Shown: in pieces, positions 1 through 10,740 of the stretch
How the letters are laid out: every line of letters starts with the position of its first letter
How positions within the stretch are numbered: position 1 is the stretch's first letter
Assembly: GCA_025765615.1 (NCBI GenBank)
Contig: JAIVFJ010000039.1
Span: forward strand, 186,001-250,000
Length of the DNA: 64,000 bases
Origin: Zopfochytrium polystomum
Lineage: Eukaryota; Chytridiomycota; Chytridiomycetes; Chytridiales; Chytridiaceae
Direction: 5' to 3'
Program-made: the position numbers and the translations under genes
The notes under the pieces: generated by a model
Told to the model about the DNA's origin: nothing
Database searches by the model: none
What the model saw: only the letters and a program-made list of their open reading frames with translations

Positions 1-439
1 ATTTGGACCCCCTTATCAAAATCTCTTGTAGCTCCTGCTGTGGGCGTTGGAGCGGAGCACGTTAGATATCAATGGAAAGAGCAGAAGCAGGAAAATACAG
101 GTATGCAAGGGCGTCTCCGATCGCTTCTCCCTGTTGCGACGATGTCACTCAAAGTTGAGGAAGCATTTTTGACTTTGGTGATCAATCAAATTCCGTAGAG
201 ACAACGTAGAGAGCTCCGTGATAGCTCGTTGGAAAGAAGAAATTCAGGGCTTTTGAATGCACTATAGCAAGCCCAGATTGAATGACGGGGTTGGCCGGGA
301 GAGGGCATTGAAAATTTTGGCCTCCCAAACGAAATGGTTTCTAAAGTTGAGATATGCTGATTCTGTTTGTTGGATGTGGTAGAGAGTGTTTTTCCGGACT
401 AGAATCTGTGGTTGATGCAGCCAGATAGCTGGCACGCTG
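1..439. other. 5' flank of the piggyBac remnant, no gene seen
   Basis: No open frame here can be assigned. The stretch ends against an ATG at 440-442 that directly abuts the solo LTR. Because the transposase frame on the far side of the inserted elements reads toward this ATG, the stretch is probably 5' untranslated or flanking sequence of the piggyBac copy. No TTAA-bounded left terminal repeat matching the right end (near 5917-5941) is visible, so the left end lies before the window or has been lost. Confidence 0.4.
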
Positions 440-442
440 ATG

Positions 443-856
443 TGTAAATAGTCTACTCTGAGTGAGTGAGTGGAAGGAGTGAATGAAGTGGAGATGTGTG
501 TTTGTGGGTGGTCCTTCTCCCCAACTTGGAGAGAAAGGAGAAAAAACTCTGTTATGAATTATTGATACATGATGATGATATGCACGCTGTAATAGTTGCT
601 AGGCAAGCGTGACCAGCACAGGGTAAAAACCTCTCCTATATTATCTGCTTGAGCAGAGGAGGAGGAAAACTGTTGACACTGGGTTTCTGTTCCACTTAAT
701 ACTCAGAGTATTTGTCATCAGCGCAAGCCAGCGCCCAGGTCTGCATTGGTGGTGGCTCACTCTCCCATGGGCATCGTGAGAACGATAACTGACAGTCACA
801 ATAGGTTCGAGTCTGTCTTGTGCCTCTTGCTGCTAACCAGTCAGTTCCGCCTAACA
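443..856 (+). mobile_element. Solo LTR-like element, copy 1 (LTR-B)
   Basis: This 414-bp block is near-identical to 13082-13498. It starts TGTAAATAG and ends CGCCTAACA, so it has the TG...CA ends typical of a long terminal repeat, and it has no coding capacity. Its flanks (TGATG on the left, GATCT on the right) do not form a clear target duplication, unlike copy 2, so this copy may be older or recombined. It separates a candidate start codon (440-442) from the rest of the piggyBac frame. No internal retrotransposon region (gag/pol) is present in the window. Confidence 0.7.
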
Positions 857-2150
857 GATCTGGCAAATTGTGAGACTATACTCACTCCTTTGACCCTGGG
901 ATCTGGGCCCCAGAGTGAGGGAAAGCAAATAATAGGCTAAAACTAACTTTATTGGGCTGTTGTCTAGGGGGTGTTTCAACCCTACTACTTGCCTAGTCCA
1001 CAAAGTATCCCTACTGATCTGTCTAACAGGGGTCTCAAACACAAAGAATGAACATTCAGAGGGACAATCCTCTGAAGGATCGGTGCTGGAGCACCGATTA
1101 CTCGCGTGGCCGCGGGCCAATGCGAGGGGAAACAGAAGGGCACTCCCGAGGTGCAACACAACCGCAGAATAAAGAGAGAGAAGAGGGAAATGGGGGTTTT
1201 TATCTCAGGAACCTAATCTCAAATACAACAGGAGCGGTTAATAGCGACAGGACGGACAGGGCGCGACTAGCGCCCCTCGTCGCGGACGGTGCTGCGGGAG
1301 CCCTCGTCGTCGCCAGCGACGGGGGGGAGAGAGAGAAGGGAGTCGACTATGTAGGGGTCAGAAGGTCGCCAGCAGGGAACTCGCACGCGGAAACACCTGC
1401 AATCGTACACGCACCCTGCCGGGCTGCGTCGGCACAATCACTCGACCAACGGGCTTTATCGCATCGCACTCGTACTCACGCATCTCACTCTCACAGCAAT
1501 AGGACCGAGGCAGGCACTCGTAGATCAAACTCTCAGGTGTCGCGGGCTGCACCGAGTGCGGCCAACAACACCCTCACAGGGACGGGAAGGTTGGGGACGA
1601 CGACGCCGCCGTCGTCGCCACCACCACCACCGTTGTCGCAGCAGGCGAGTACCCGTGATCCTCACTCCAACACAGAGCCGGCAATGTCACACAGTCGCTG
1701 GTGGGGCCAGCTGCATTCCCCACCCACGGCCCCTTAAGAGGAGCCCCATGAAGGGACCATGTACACACCCGGGTGTGTACCATCTCTCACTACCCTCACC
1801 TTGCAAGCCAGATGGATTTGAAGGGACTCTGTATTGGTGCCAATGGACAGAAATCAGATTGAAGAAAAAAGGAAAAAGAGAAATGGCCCAAAAACAGAGA
1901 GAGAGAAAATTGACAAGTCAACCCCCCTGACTTGGAGCATCCACCACAAATGCTGTAAGTCCCCCCAACCCTATGCATGTATGTACAAGTGCCAAAAATA
2001 AATAATAAATTAGGCGGGCTTGGGGTACAGCCTGTCAGGCACCCCATCCCTTGGCAGTCGGGCAGTCTCCGTTAGTCACCGAAAAAGAAAATATGTTGAG
2101 AAAACCCTGGTGCAACGGAAACTGTTAAGACGAAAGTAGTAAAAGCAGAC

Positions 2151-3563
2151 TATGAGATCCTCTACATCTCTGAAGGCTCATCCCATAGTCTAGTGGATAT
2201 GTGGGGAAAGGACAAGTCATCAATGATGGGGAACTCCTGGTTCTAAGGGCCAGTACCCTGGTGTTGGTGTTAATACTACTCTCTATGTATGCTTTGAAAG
2301 CACAGATATACCAATCAATAACTGTCATGAGACATTGCTGACCCATGAGTGCCATAACAGCCATGGACAAACATACAGAGACAAGTCTCCACATGAATGA
2401 ATCATGGGTGCCGTAGGCATGAGATGACAGGGTTAAGCCCTGGAGCGCCCATACAGGACGGGATGGTATCCGACATACCAACTTGATGTGGAAGATGAGG
2501 CAGGCTTGACTTGAAGAGGGAAGAACCTGATGGTGAAGTTGTGCTCAAAAGAGGGGTGCAATGGCAGATTACTGTAAGTAACAAAGAAAGCTTGGCCCAC
2601 TCTGCACTAGCCTCTCTAAGTTCTCATCTCAGTAGACCCAACCCAACTTGGTCTTCACACACTCTTGCTTTGGGAAGGGGGCACTCACACAGCTTGGCCT
2701 ACTCTGCACTTGCCTGGGGGAATGCTACCTCTACTTGCTTGGTCTGGGGGCTCTGGCCAAAGAGGACTTCCAATCCACCCTGCTTGGCCTACTCTGCACT
2801 AGCCAGGGGGATCTCCTACACCAAAAGAGGACTCTGTCTTCCCTGCTTGGCCCACTCTGCACTTTGCCAGGGAAGGTCTCCTATCCACCACACACATGGT
2901 CTTTTGGGGAGGCACTCACCTTACAACACCCTGAAAGGAGATATGAGGGACGCAACTAGTCAAACAGGGGCTGCCCAAGGGGGAGTCTTATTGATTGTTT
3001 TGAGTTGAGAGTTATTATTGAAGAGAAGAAGGGGGGAAAGGGGCAGTATTTATGGGGATCAGAGAGAGAAAGAAAGAAGGAGGAAGAAAAAGAAGAAAAA
3101 GACAAAAGATAGTAAAAAGGAGAAAATGAAAGAAAAGAACAATTTGTAAGAATGAATCATCTTTCAGCCACACCCCCCTCCACCCAGTGTCTCTCCTGCC
3201 TCATATTTGAGATGGGCTGAAATTGAGGGCTGGGAGGCCACATCAGTGCAGGGACAGAGGCTTGAAAGGTGGGAAAAAGGGAAAATAAGAGAAAATGAGT
3301 AAAAATAAGAAGAAATAAAGGGTGTGCGCCTTGTGCTTAGGCCCATTCAGCACAAGGAACACCAGATGCTCTTTTTGATGCGGGGCATCAGCACTGAGTT
3401 ACTTTTGAAAGTAAGAATAAGTATTCACACATAGGAATAGAGTGGTTGTTTGTGATTGATGGGGGGGCCACTATACGTAAAGGTAAAACCAATGAACTAG
3501 TCAAGGAAGAGCTTTTAAAGAGACCTCAATAGCTCAATGGCCCATGAGATTAGGAATCTCATA
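2151..3563 (+). mobile_element. Family C element nested inside A1
   Basis: This 1413-bp insertion is absent from the other two family A copies, whose uninterrupted sequence shows the empty site. It is flanked by AGAC on both sides (2147-2150 and 3564-3567), and the empty sites read AGGC. It begins TATGAGATCC and ends AATCTCATA, giving a short terminal inverted repeat. As in family A, each end can form its own hairpin (GAGAT/ATCTC at the left, ATGAGATT/AATCTCAT at the right). It contains an imperfect tandem repeat (2590-2900) and no recognisable protein. Only one copy lies in the window. Confidence 0.7.
2590..2900 (+). repeat. Imperfect tandem repeat inside element C
   Basis: The phrase GCTTGGCC(T/C)ACTCTGCACT occurs at about 2590, 2692, 2782 and 2849, each followed by a related stretch containing GCCAGGG- or CCTGGGGG-like sequence. 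The units are about 70-100 bp and diverged. Frames through the array are open but low in information, so I do not treat it as coding. Confidence 0.6.
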
Positions 3564-5147
3564 AGACCCAATAATAAAGACGGGTTAGCCGCAAATACAC
3601 TTTGATATCGCCTTGGAAACTAAAGAACTGGGAGCAATAATAGGGGTCCTGATCCTTGTGGTTTTATGACAGGTACGCTTGTTTTTGCGAATAAAATCCT
3701 AGACTTTATCACTGAGACCTCGGTGTAGTCTCACAAAATTCTGAAGCACAAGTTGGCTCCACTGGTGCTTCTTGCTCTGGAAGTGCTCTCTTGGCTGATG
3801 AGAGCTCTGATGGACCTTGTCCTCTTGAGATGATTGATGACATTGTGATTGTCAATGCTGAGCAGTTTGAAAGAGACATAGGTGTGCTCCTTGCAGAGGG
3901 TGAGCAGTCCACAACCAACCCAGTTGAGTGGGTTGAATCAGTGACAAAAGCATGGACATTGCATCCGTGCCGTCATCCACATGAGACTGGAACACTGTCA
4001 AAATCTGTTTGGATCTCAGCCAAACAAGCTGCACAGTTTACTCCAAAGGATGCATTTGATCTTGTTTGGAACAAAGAAGTTCAGAATTTGATTGTGCTTC
4101 ATACAAACATGAACTGCATCACCCAAAGAATGGAATGTCTGAATAGAAAGGAGATGGAGCTGGCTCATTTGGTTTGTGCTCAACTGTCTGCAGAAGAACT
4201 CAATTGTGAGACTGATGAAGAAGCAGGCTCTGAAGCTGCTGAAGGTGGTGATGGGGCACAGTTCACAAAAGAGGAGTTTTCAAGATTCATTGGTCTTCTC
4301 ATCTGGAATGGTGTCAGCCCATCCAATGACTGGGAGGACAAGTGGAGCACCGATCCTCTTCTCGATCGAAATACCAGAGAAATTTCAGGCATCTCAAAAT
4401 CTCGTTTCAAGGCCATTCTGCGTTACTTGCACTTCTGTGATGAGAGCAAATATCCAGCCTCTCCCACCCGCAGCAAGACCTACAAAGTGGATGAGCTTCT
4501 TGATGTTGTTGGGAAGAGTTTTCAAAGTCTCTATGAACTTGGTCCAAATGTTTCTATTGATGAGATGATGATCTCTTTCAAGGGACGTCTTGGAATCAAG
4601 CAGTTCTCTCCAAATAAGGCAGTCAAGTGGGGCATCAAGATTTGGGCTTGGATGATCTGGAAAGTGGACACATTTACAAATTTGAGGTTTATTCTGGAAA
4701 GACTTTGAATGCAGGCTCCCAGTCAGGAGGGGTTAGTGCTGGAGGACTTGGAGGAAACATCATCCTGCGACTGATGGCTGGACTGGGGGGAGTTTATCAA
4801 ACAGTTCATGCAGACAATTACTTTACAAGCATTGAGCTTGCAAAGGAGTTGCTTGATCAAAAAGCCTATCTGTGTGGAACAACTCGAATTCATCGAAAAA
4901 GCTTTCCTGATAGGGCAAAAGTTGCAAAAAATGCAAAGCAGGGAACTCACCAATGGGGGATTCTTCCCAAGGTTGCCCTGCAAATCCAGGACAAAGAACT
5001 TTGACTATCTGTGCACAATGCCGCATTGGAAAGTGTTTCTCTGATCATATTTTTGGCAGCGAAACTTTTGACATGATCAAAAGAAAGGTGTTTGACAATG
5101 CAGAGGGGCAACCTGTCAAAAGAGGTAAGCAAAGGGTATCTTTGTAG

Positions 5148-5937
5148 TGGATTTTGCATCCATCATGGATACTGTCGATGACCCCCCAAAATCATTTAAT
5201 TCTTTCAAAATTTTTTGTGGCCAGATTTATCAATAAAAAATTCAAACAAAAAGCAAGATTTTGAAGCTTAGTCATTTTGCTATGCGCTGTGTAAATTTGG
5301 TCTCATTTGGAGAATGCTGGGATTGCTAAAATGACAGTAAGTGGCTCCATGACCATTCAAAAGGGCCCCCTACATAATGGACCAAATCTTCATCAAAACA
5401 TTAAAGGAGAAACAGCCAGCATCATCAGGGAGCCCTTATCCAAAACAGTCTTTGTTACTAAGTAAGTAGTTGTGTATCTTTGTTTTTGCAAGTATGGTGC
5501 AAGTTGCAAAACATCCAAATGTGTCACATTTCAAAATTCAGTTATTGCTGACCTTTTTTCTTCGTTTTCCCAACTTTTGCTGAACAGAATCATCATAGAA
5601 AAAAAAAATTGGAGCCATAGTTACTTGGGCCATTTTATTTCATATCCATTTTCGGAGTAGTACGCAAATTTTGAAAGACTCTGGTGCAGTTTTTACATCA
5701 GTCCACTAATAGAAGAAAAGGCATGCTGCCATCAGCAGAGCTGCAGTTTTGTTGCAATTACTACTTGTCTTGATTGGGTAAAACAAGGTGAAAAGGTACC
5801 AACAGAAAGCCCTTTCAATTCTGAACGTGCTGGTTCTATTTTCATCACGAAAGTTGCATCAGTGCAGAAGTTAGGTATGGGACAACTTTGAGGGTCATTG
5901 TGCCACATGTGGCACAGTGGCACCGACCCTTAAAGGG
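5148..5937. other. 3' region of the piggyBac copy, no gene
   Basis: AT-rich sequence between the end of the decayed transposase frame and the presumed right terminus. I see no second gene. A T-rich and A-rich patch lies around 5550-5645. Confidence 0.5.
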
Positions 5938-5941
5938 TTAA
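5900..5941 (+). repeat. Probable piggyBac right terminus
   Basis: A perfect 16-bp palindrome GTGCCACATGTGGCAC (5900-5915) is followed by GTGGCACCGACCCTTAAAGG and then GTTAA. On the reverse strand the end reads TTAACCCTTTAAGGGTCGG, matching the TTAA target plus CCC-start layout of piggyBac-like elements (family knowledge). The TTAA is at 5938-5941. Confidence 0.6.
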
Positions 5942-6650
5942 TTTATCCGCCAAAAGGAGCGGGCTTGAAACGTCCTCTCAGTGGGACTTACAGTGAATTT
6001 CATATTCCTTGAGATTTTTGGGCCAAAAAAAAAAAGTTTTGGGTGGACTGAAAAAAAATTTTCGTCTTTCGCCATTGATGCGGGGATTTCGCATCCCCTC
6101 CATCAGGGGGGGGAGAGACTTTTTTTTATTTTTTATATTGTTCCAGCCCCGAAGGGCCAACGGGAAGAGAAAGTGCCATCAATGGTGAACCGTTATAGAC
6201 TACGTCCAGGTATCACCTCAGCAAACCTCCCCATGCACTACTGACTTACAGTGTCGTCTACTCTTTCTTGTTGCCTTCAACAGCTGGTGTTGTGACTTGA
6301 ACCCTGGGCCCTTTTCCCAGACCCCCCATGCTTTCCCAGCTAGGCTCTTGTGAGGGGCCAGGGGGGGAGAGACTGGGCCATGCGAGCAAAGAGGGCGCGG
6401 CTGCAATCTCTACTCGACCCGAGCTGTCGATGAAATTTGTGGGGCCGTTCCAAAAATCCGGAAAATGGCCAAAACGCCGTTGTTGTTGTTTCAGCCCAAA
6501 ATAAGATCTCCAGCCCACACCCGTAACAACAGGCCATCCCTCCAACTTAGCCCGGAAACAATTCAAAGTAAACCCTAAACATAGCCTCAATGCCTGACGT
6601 ACTGCCCAGCAAGCGTCCAGAAGCACAGGCACAAGGAAGGTTATCCTCCC
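5942..6650. other. Intergenic spacer with a short dispersed repeat
   Basis: No gene is seen. The segment holds A- and T-runs around 6025-6060 and 6119-6135 and one copy of the R2 repeat (6178-6262). It is 3' of the lipase gene, which ends at 6651 on the minus strand, so its right part is probably that gene's 3' untranslated region. Confidence 0.5.
6178..6262 (+). repeat. R2 short dispersed repeat, copy 1
   Basis: About 85 bp around CCAGGTATCACCTCAGCAAA that recurs at 45003-45092 with roughly 80% identity by eye. The function is unknown. It may be a fragment of a larger mobile element. Confidence 0.55.
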
Positions 6651-9329
6651 TCAAATGCCATGGGTACTCGCCACGTTCTGCCTCCGCCGCTCTAAAAAGT
6701 TCAGCTCGTTCACAGCCGTCGTTGACCGCGACATTTTCAGCCGCCGCGCCGCCAACCGGCTCTCCGACCCAATGGACGCACCGTCCACAAACCGCCCTCC
6801 GCCGCCTCCACCACCAACAAACATCGCCGACAAGGGCCCAAGCGCTTTCCACAGTGCCGAACGCGGTGGCGGGGAGCCGGTTCGCTTCCCCGCAGCCCTG
6901 CCCTCCTCCACGCCATCCACCCACTCTTCCTCCCCTTCCTCAGCGTCGTCCCACTCTTCGCCGTCCTGCGCCATTAGCCGCCACCGCGTCTCCTCGTCCA
7001 TCTCGTCCGCCTGGACCATTTCCGTCACCCACTCTCCCATCAGGCTGGCTATCGGCCGCGCCTCCGGTAGAAGCGCAAACATCGCCGTGAACCCGTGGGA
7101 AATGCCCTCGAGGAGTTTGACCCGGACGGCCTCCGTTGCAGCGTCGGTCAGCGGCACGCGGAACTCGGCGTCAAAGTCGGAGAGGGAAACCTCTGGCGTC
7201 GCAGCGCGCCCGCGTCCGCGTTCGCCTGATGGTTCATGCTCGTCGTCTCCCTTGTCGCCACAGTCGTCGCCGCCGTCTCTTTCTTCTTGCTCGTCAGAGT
7301 CTTCGACTACAACAACGTGCTTGCCGTTGGTCTCAGCTGCTTTATAACCAGCTGATTTCTTGCTCTCCACGCTTGCTGAGAAGCTTGATTCGCCAGCAGC
7401 AGATTTCCTTGCAATCGCCTCTCGTTGCTTCGCAGCCGCCTCTCGCGCCTCCCGCAGCCTCAAGCCAAAGATTACAGTATCGTCAATGAACGGGTCTTTT
7501 TCACCGCAAATCAAAAAGGTCCGCGGGAAGCGGGCAAGAAGCTCCAACGGCGCGTACTGGGGAGAAAGGTAATAATCGCTAGCAAAGTCGATGGGAACTG
7601 GCGAATTACCGAGGTACATAAGTGCCATGGCACGCATCTCTAAAACAAATGTGAATGTGAGCAGTTTGCGCCAAACGCATCCATGAGTATAAATGGCATT
7701 TACTATGTAGAGAAAGACTGACTCACGTTCAGGCGTCAGCATGCGGTCCATAACATAACTCATTCGGCTAGTCATTGACAGGGAGCTCTTGATCAATTTC
7801 TCCTTCTTTCCACCCCTGCGCCACCGTAAGAACCTGGACCACAGGATGCGGTGCCAGCCCTCTTGGTGGTCTGCCGTGTTACGAAGAACGTTGATGGAGC
7901 GTGGCGCAGCCGGGAAATGCGAGAAAGGCGCAGAAGGTTCCAATCGCTCGTGCGTATCCACAATATGTTGCATTGCAAGGGAGTGTGAAGATTCGGAACG
8001 CAAAAGTGCGCGATCTTGGTTCGGCATCCTGTCGATTACTGATAAGCTACTCAACATCAGCAAGGGAACAAGGCTTACCAGCAGACCATGTCGAAACTTA
8101 AGCAGGGGTAGATGAGAATAAGGCCAGCAGGCAGCGGTAGAGGATATGCGAGCTTGTCTTTCTCGTTCAAGATTTTGAGAGTAAGCGCTGCACTCAAGTT
8201 TCCTCCTCTTTGATTTTTCAAATATCGAGTCAGCTACAGGTTAAACAGCTGGGAAGTGAAACTTACGCAGAATCGCCCGCTACAATGATTCGAATGGGGT
8301 CTTTCCTCTTCCTCTCCTTTGGAATGCCTTTCGCGCCTGGCTCAGGATCATGCCACCAGCCCTCCAGACCTGCGACTGCTCCGTTTGTCTCAACGATAAC
8401 TCTGTACGCATCGAAGCACTCCTCTAAGGCCCACGGATACGGAAATTCTGGTGCTTTGCCGTAATCGATCGAAAGGACTGGGAAACCCGTTTGTCTTGCC
8501 CAAAGCGAAAGCATGTCGTCATGACACTTTGGTGGCATGGCAACAAATCCTCCACCAGGAATGTTCAAGATCAGAGTAAGTAGCACGGCGAAGCTGATCA
8601 CGTGAGCCAGCAAAGTAAATGCGCGCGCGAATGCGGGGAAGTCGAAGTGGTACGTCCTGACTTGGACGTCGAGGCCATGGAGGCAGTGGTGTCCTGCACA
8701 ACATCGGGGAGCACGGAGAACGATGATTCTGATGGCGGCACAGGGCGCGGCAGCGTGATGTCCTGGCGAATGCGCAAAAACCCACGGTCCATGAACGTGA
8801 TGGCCCGAAGGATGGGATTCAGGCCAACATTCCATCCTGCACGAAGAGTTTCTGCAGTGCATAGGGCTCGATGATTCCGAAGCTTGGAGCAAACAATCAG
8901 CATGAGGTTTGGGTGAAAATGGATCGTGTCTCACCTGCAAGTCTGCTGCGGTTGGGTAGAACAGGTAGACGATGAACAGGAAAATTGCCACTACGTGGCG
9001 TAACGGTGCAGGCCATACTTTGTGGGCGGAAATTGAGCCAGCTTGAAGAGCTGTAAGAACCCATGTGGCACGGTAAAAGTTGCGAGTATACTGTGAAAAT
9101 TGAGTCACAAAGCGATTCACAATATTGAGGGAGTCCCACCAGTCTGGCCATTGGCTCGGGAGCTTCAGGTAAGAGACCATGGAATGCGTCAGCATGGTAT
9201 CAGCGTTTTGCTTGAATGGAACTCACCATTCAGGAACATCAAAAGGTTGAGGTTCTTGAGAAGGTACGACGAACACAACGTTCCAACAATAATCTTCCAG
9301 GCTGGCAGCTCGGCTGAGCAAGTAGACAT
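6651..9329 (-). CDS. Hormone-sensitive-lipase-like alpha/beta hydrolase (family IV lipase/esterase)
   Basis: Split gene of at least five exons. The start at 9329 opens 'MSTCSAELPAWKIIVG' and is followed by hydrophobic helices ('HVVAIFLFIVYLFY' near 9000), so the protein is probably membrane-bound. The oxyanion-hole motif reads 'LNIPGGGFVAM' (near 8560). 'SIDYGKAPEFPYP' follows, and the nucleophile serine lies in 'AGDSA' / 'GNLSAAL', split by an intron near 8262. The acid residue is in 'GEKDPFIDD' (near 7485) and the base in 'GISHGF' (near 7095), so all three catalytic residues are present. Between acid and base there is an unusual, charged, low-complexity insertion of about 110 residues (about 7110-7440). 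The C-terminus is also disordered and acidic. The family hydrolyses acylglycerols, steryl esters or small esters; the true substrate is not determinable. R1 lies upstream. Confidence 0.85.
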
Positions 9330-9839
9330 TGTCAGTCAAATCTGCAAACCAGGCACAAAAGATGCCTACAAAGCCTCCTGTTCCATTTCCTCAGCGAAGC
9401 GAGTGGCGGGTCGAAGCCATTTCGCTGGATGAGACGTACCCTGCAGCGTGAAGAGAGCTTAGTGGTAATTTCAGGCCCAAGAAGGCCTCCCAAAATGGCC
9501 GCTGATTTGCCTCTCTACCCGTGCCAGTCCGCGTACTCACAGCAGCATAAACTGTCAAAAGAACCTCGACGCGGCGCCAACCAGCTGAAGGGCGACCGAG
9601 GATCTGATCAAGCACCATATCGGTTTCTCGTCGGTGATCGGACTTTCCGTAGAAGTCTCAGCCAGGCCTTCAAAGAAAGAACACTTAGTTACAACCTCCA
9701 ATTCGGTCAAGTAAAAGGGAGGGAGAGAGGAGAGGAGAGAGAGCGTGAGCGAGTAGCGACCCTCAGTAGTTTAGTTTTGTCGTTGCCACGCAGTCAAGTG
9801 ATAACGGCATTTGGCTGGTATTGCTGATTGTGATGATTT
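9330..9839. other. Upstream region of the lipase gene, no gene
   Basis: Contains the likely promoter and 5' leader of the minus-strand lipase gene and a purine-rich GAGAGG stretch (about 9715-9755) that also precedes the second R1 copy. A further in-frame exon cannot be excluded, but none shows clear coding features. Confidence 0.4.
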
Positions 9840-10495
9840 TTGGGCGGCTTCCGACGCGGCAGCGACAGCGCCTAAATCAGCGGTTATTGAAGATTGATTG
9901 TGTAGATGCCTCAGGCCAAGGCTGATGGTGACCGCGATCATTGGAGTCGCCGATTTGAAGAGTTGGTGATCGCGAAGTCGAAATTGTCGCGTTTCGATTC
10001 TGTTGCGCCATGCCCGGATCGATGTTGATCGTGTTGCTGAGGAGATAAAGTTGTATTCTGAAGCTGCCGCGTGAGCCGCGATGGTCACCAATCGTTTGGC
10101 GGTGGCCTGCCGTAGCAACAACATGACGGTCGCGGATGGGATGGGAGGACGGCCACCGCAGTGTGCCGCGAGCGGGGGTTTAGGCTCGTTGCTGTGCTGG
10201 CGCATTGGGCAGCGGGCTATAATGCTGTGATGACACTGTTGCTGCTGATGCGTGGCGACGGCGCCGGCCCCCATCACTCCCTGCACGACGCGACGGGCAT
10301 TGCACAACGCCTTCATGCGGCGCCCGACGTGACTCTCGCCGCCGCCGCCGCCACCGTCACAAAGCAGCCTCTTGGTGCGTCGCCGATGTCGATGCAGATG
10401 GAATGAGGGGGGGTCGGAAGTTTGCGCATTCGCGGCCTCCTGATCACGAAGAGCGGGCGCCGGGGAGCCATCGGGCAAGCACTCACCCGTCCTTA
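9840..10495 (+). repeat. R1 dispersed repeat, copy 1
   Basis: About 650 bp, GC-rich, aligning with 44148-44590 in the same orientation. Shared blocks include GCTTCCGACG, TATTGAAGATT, ATCGATGTTGAT, GAGATGAAGTTGTATT-like sequence, and CTCCTGATCACGAAGAGC near the right end. Copy 1 carries an extra ATG-poor middle section with GCC-repeats. Both copies follow a GAGAG-rich tract. A long minus-strand open frame spans this copy but is not conserved in the other, so it is not taken as a gene. Probably an old transposon family. Confidence 0.6.
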
Positions 10496-10740
10496 CACGA
10501 TCGAAGCGGCCGAAACCTGGTGTTCTTTTTTCTTTTTTTTTTTTGTTTTTTTTTTTTTGTTGTTGTTGTTGTTTTTTCACGTGCTTGTGAACCAAAGTGC
10601 AGCCCACGTGCGAGTGCCTGACGTCAGCAAGCCCCCGAAGTGCGATTTGTCGCTGATTGGTCAATTGTTTTTTTCAATAAAACAGAAAATTTTGTTCCAT
10701 TCATCCAAGACCCGACGATTTGGCTGTGCTGTTGCCTAAT
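10496..10740. other. Low-complexity T-rich spacer
   Basis: A run of T and TTG repeats (about 10525-10575) follows the R1 copy. No gene. Confidence 0.6.

Larger units (their letters stand above)
869..3735 (+). mobile_element. Family A inverted-repeat element, copy 1 (carries nested element C)
   Basis: The ends are TGTGAGACTATAC (left) and GTGTAGTCTCACA (right), an inverted repeat of roughly 11-13 bp. It is flanked by a perfect 4-bp duplication AAAT (865-868 and 3736-3739). The interior matches 12589-14440 and 40969-42427 on the opposite strand, apart from a nested insertion at 2151-3563. Without that insertion the element is about 1.45 kb. No transposase is recognisable, so it is probably non-autonomous. 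Each end can fold on itself: GTGAG/CTCAC at the left and TGAGAC/GTCTCA at the right. The TGT...ACA ends would also suit an LTR. I prefer a DNA element because of the 4-bp duplication and the lack of any LTR-type pair. Confidence 0.75.
440..5147 (+). pseudogene. piggyBac-type transposase, interrupted and degenerate
   Basis: The main coding block is 3737-5147. It shows the piggyBac (DDE_Tnp_1_7) signature: an F-x-G-L-L-I-W-N-G block near 4284, 'RFKAILRYLHFCD' near 4405, 'VSIDEMMISFKGR' near 4552 carrying the first catalytic Asp, and 'DNYFTS' near 4814 carrying the second. The frame is lost near 4653 (a +1 change around 'WGIKIWA') and again near 4990. A Cys-rich tail ('CAQCRIGKCFSDHIFG', near 5015) follows too soon, and the usual block with the third catalytic Asp is not found, so an internal deletion is likely. 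Upstream, if the inserted elements are ignored, codons run from GAT at 857 into AAT at 3737 without a stop, and an ATG sits at 440-442. This suggests the 5' coding end was split by the solo LTR (443-856) and by element A1 (869-3735). Not functional. Confidence 0.8.

Noticed and set aside
869..3735. Family A as a large solo LTR
   Set aside because: TGT...ACA ends fit, but the duplication is 4 bp, the termini are hairpin-forming, and no paired copies or primer-binding-like sequence are seen. Not fully excluded.
3791..3793. TTG as transposase start codon
   Set aside because: The frame stays open further upstream to the A1 boundary and on to 857, with an ATG at 440; TTG starts are not expected in eukaryotes.
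9771..10664. 297-codon minus-strand frame over R1
   Set aside because: The frame is not preserved in the second R1 copy and has poly-Gln/Lys runs from the T-rich tract, so it is not a gene.
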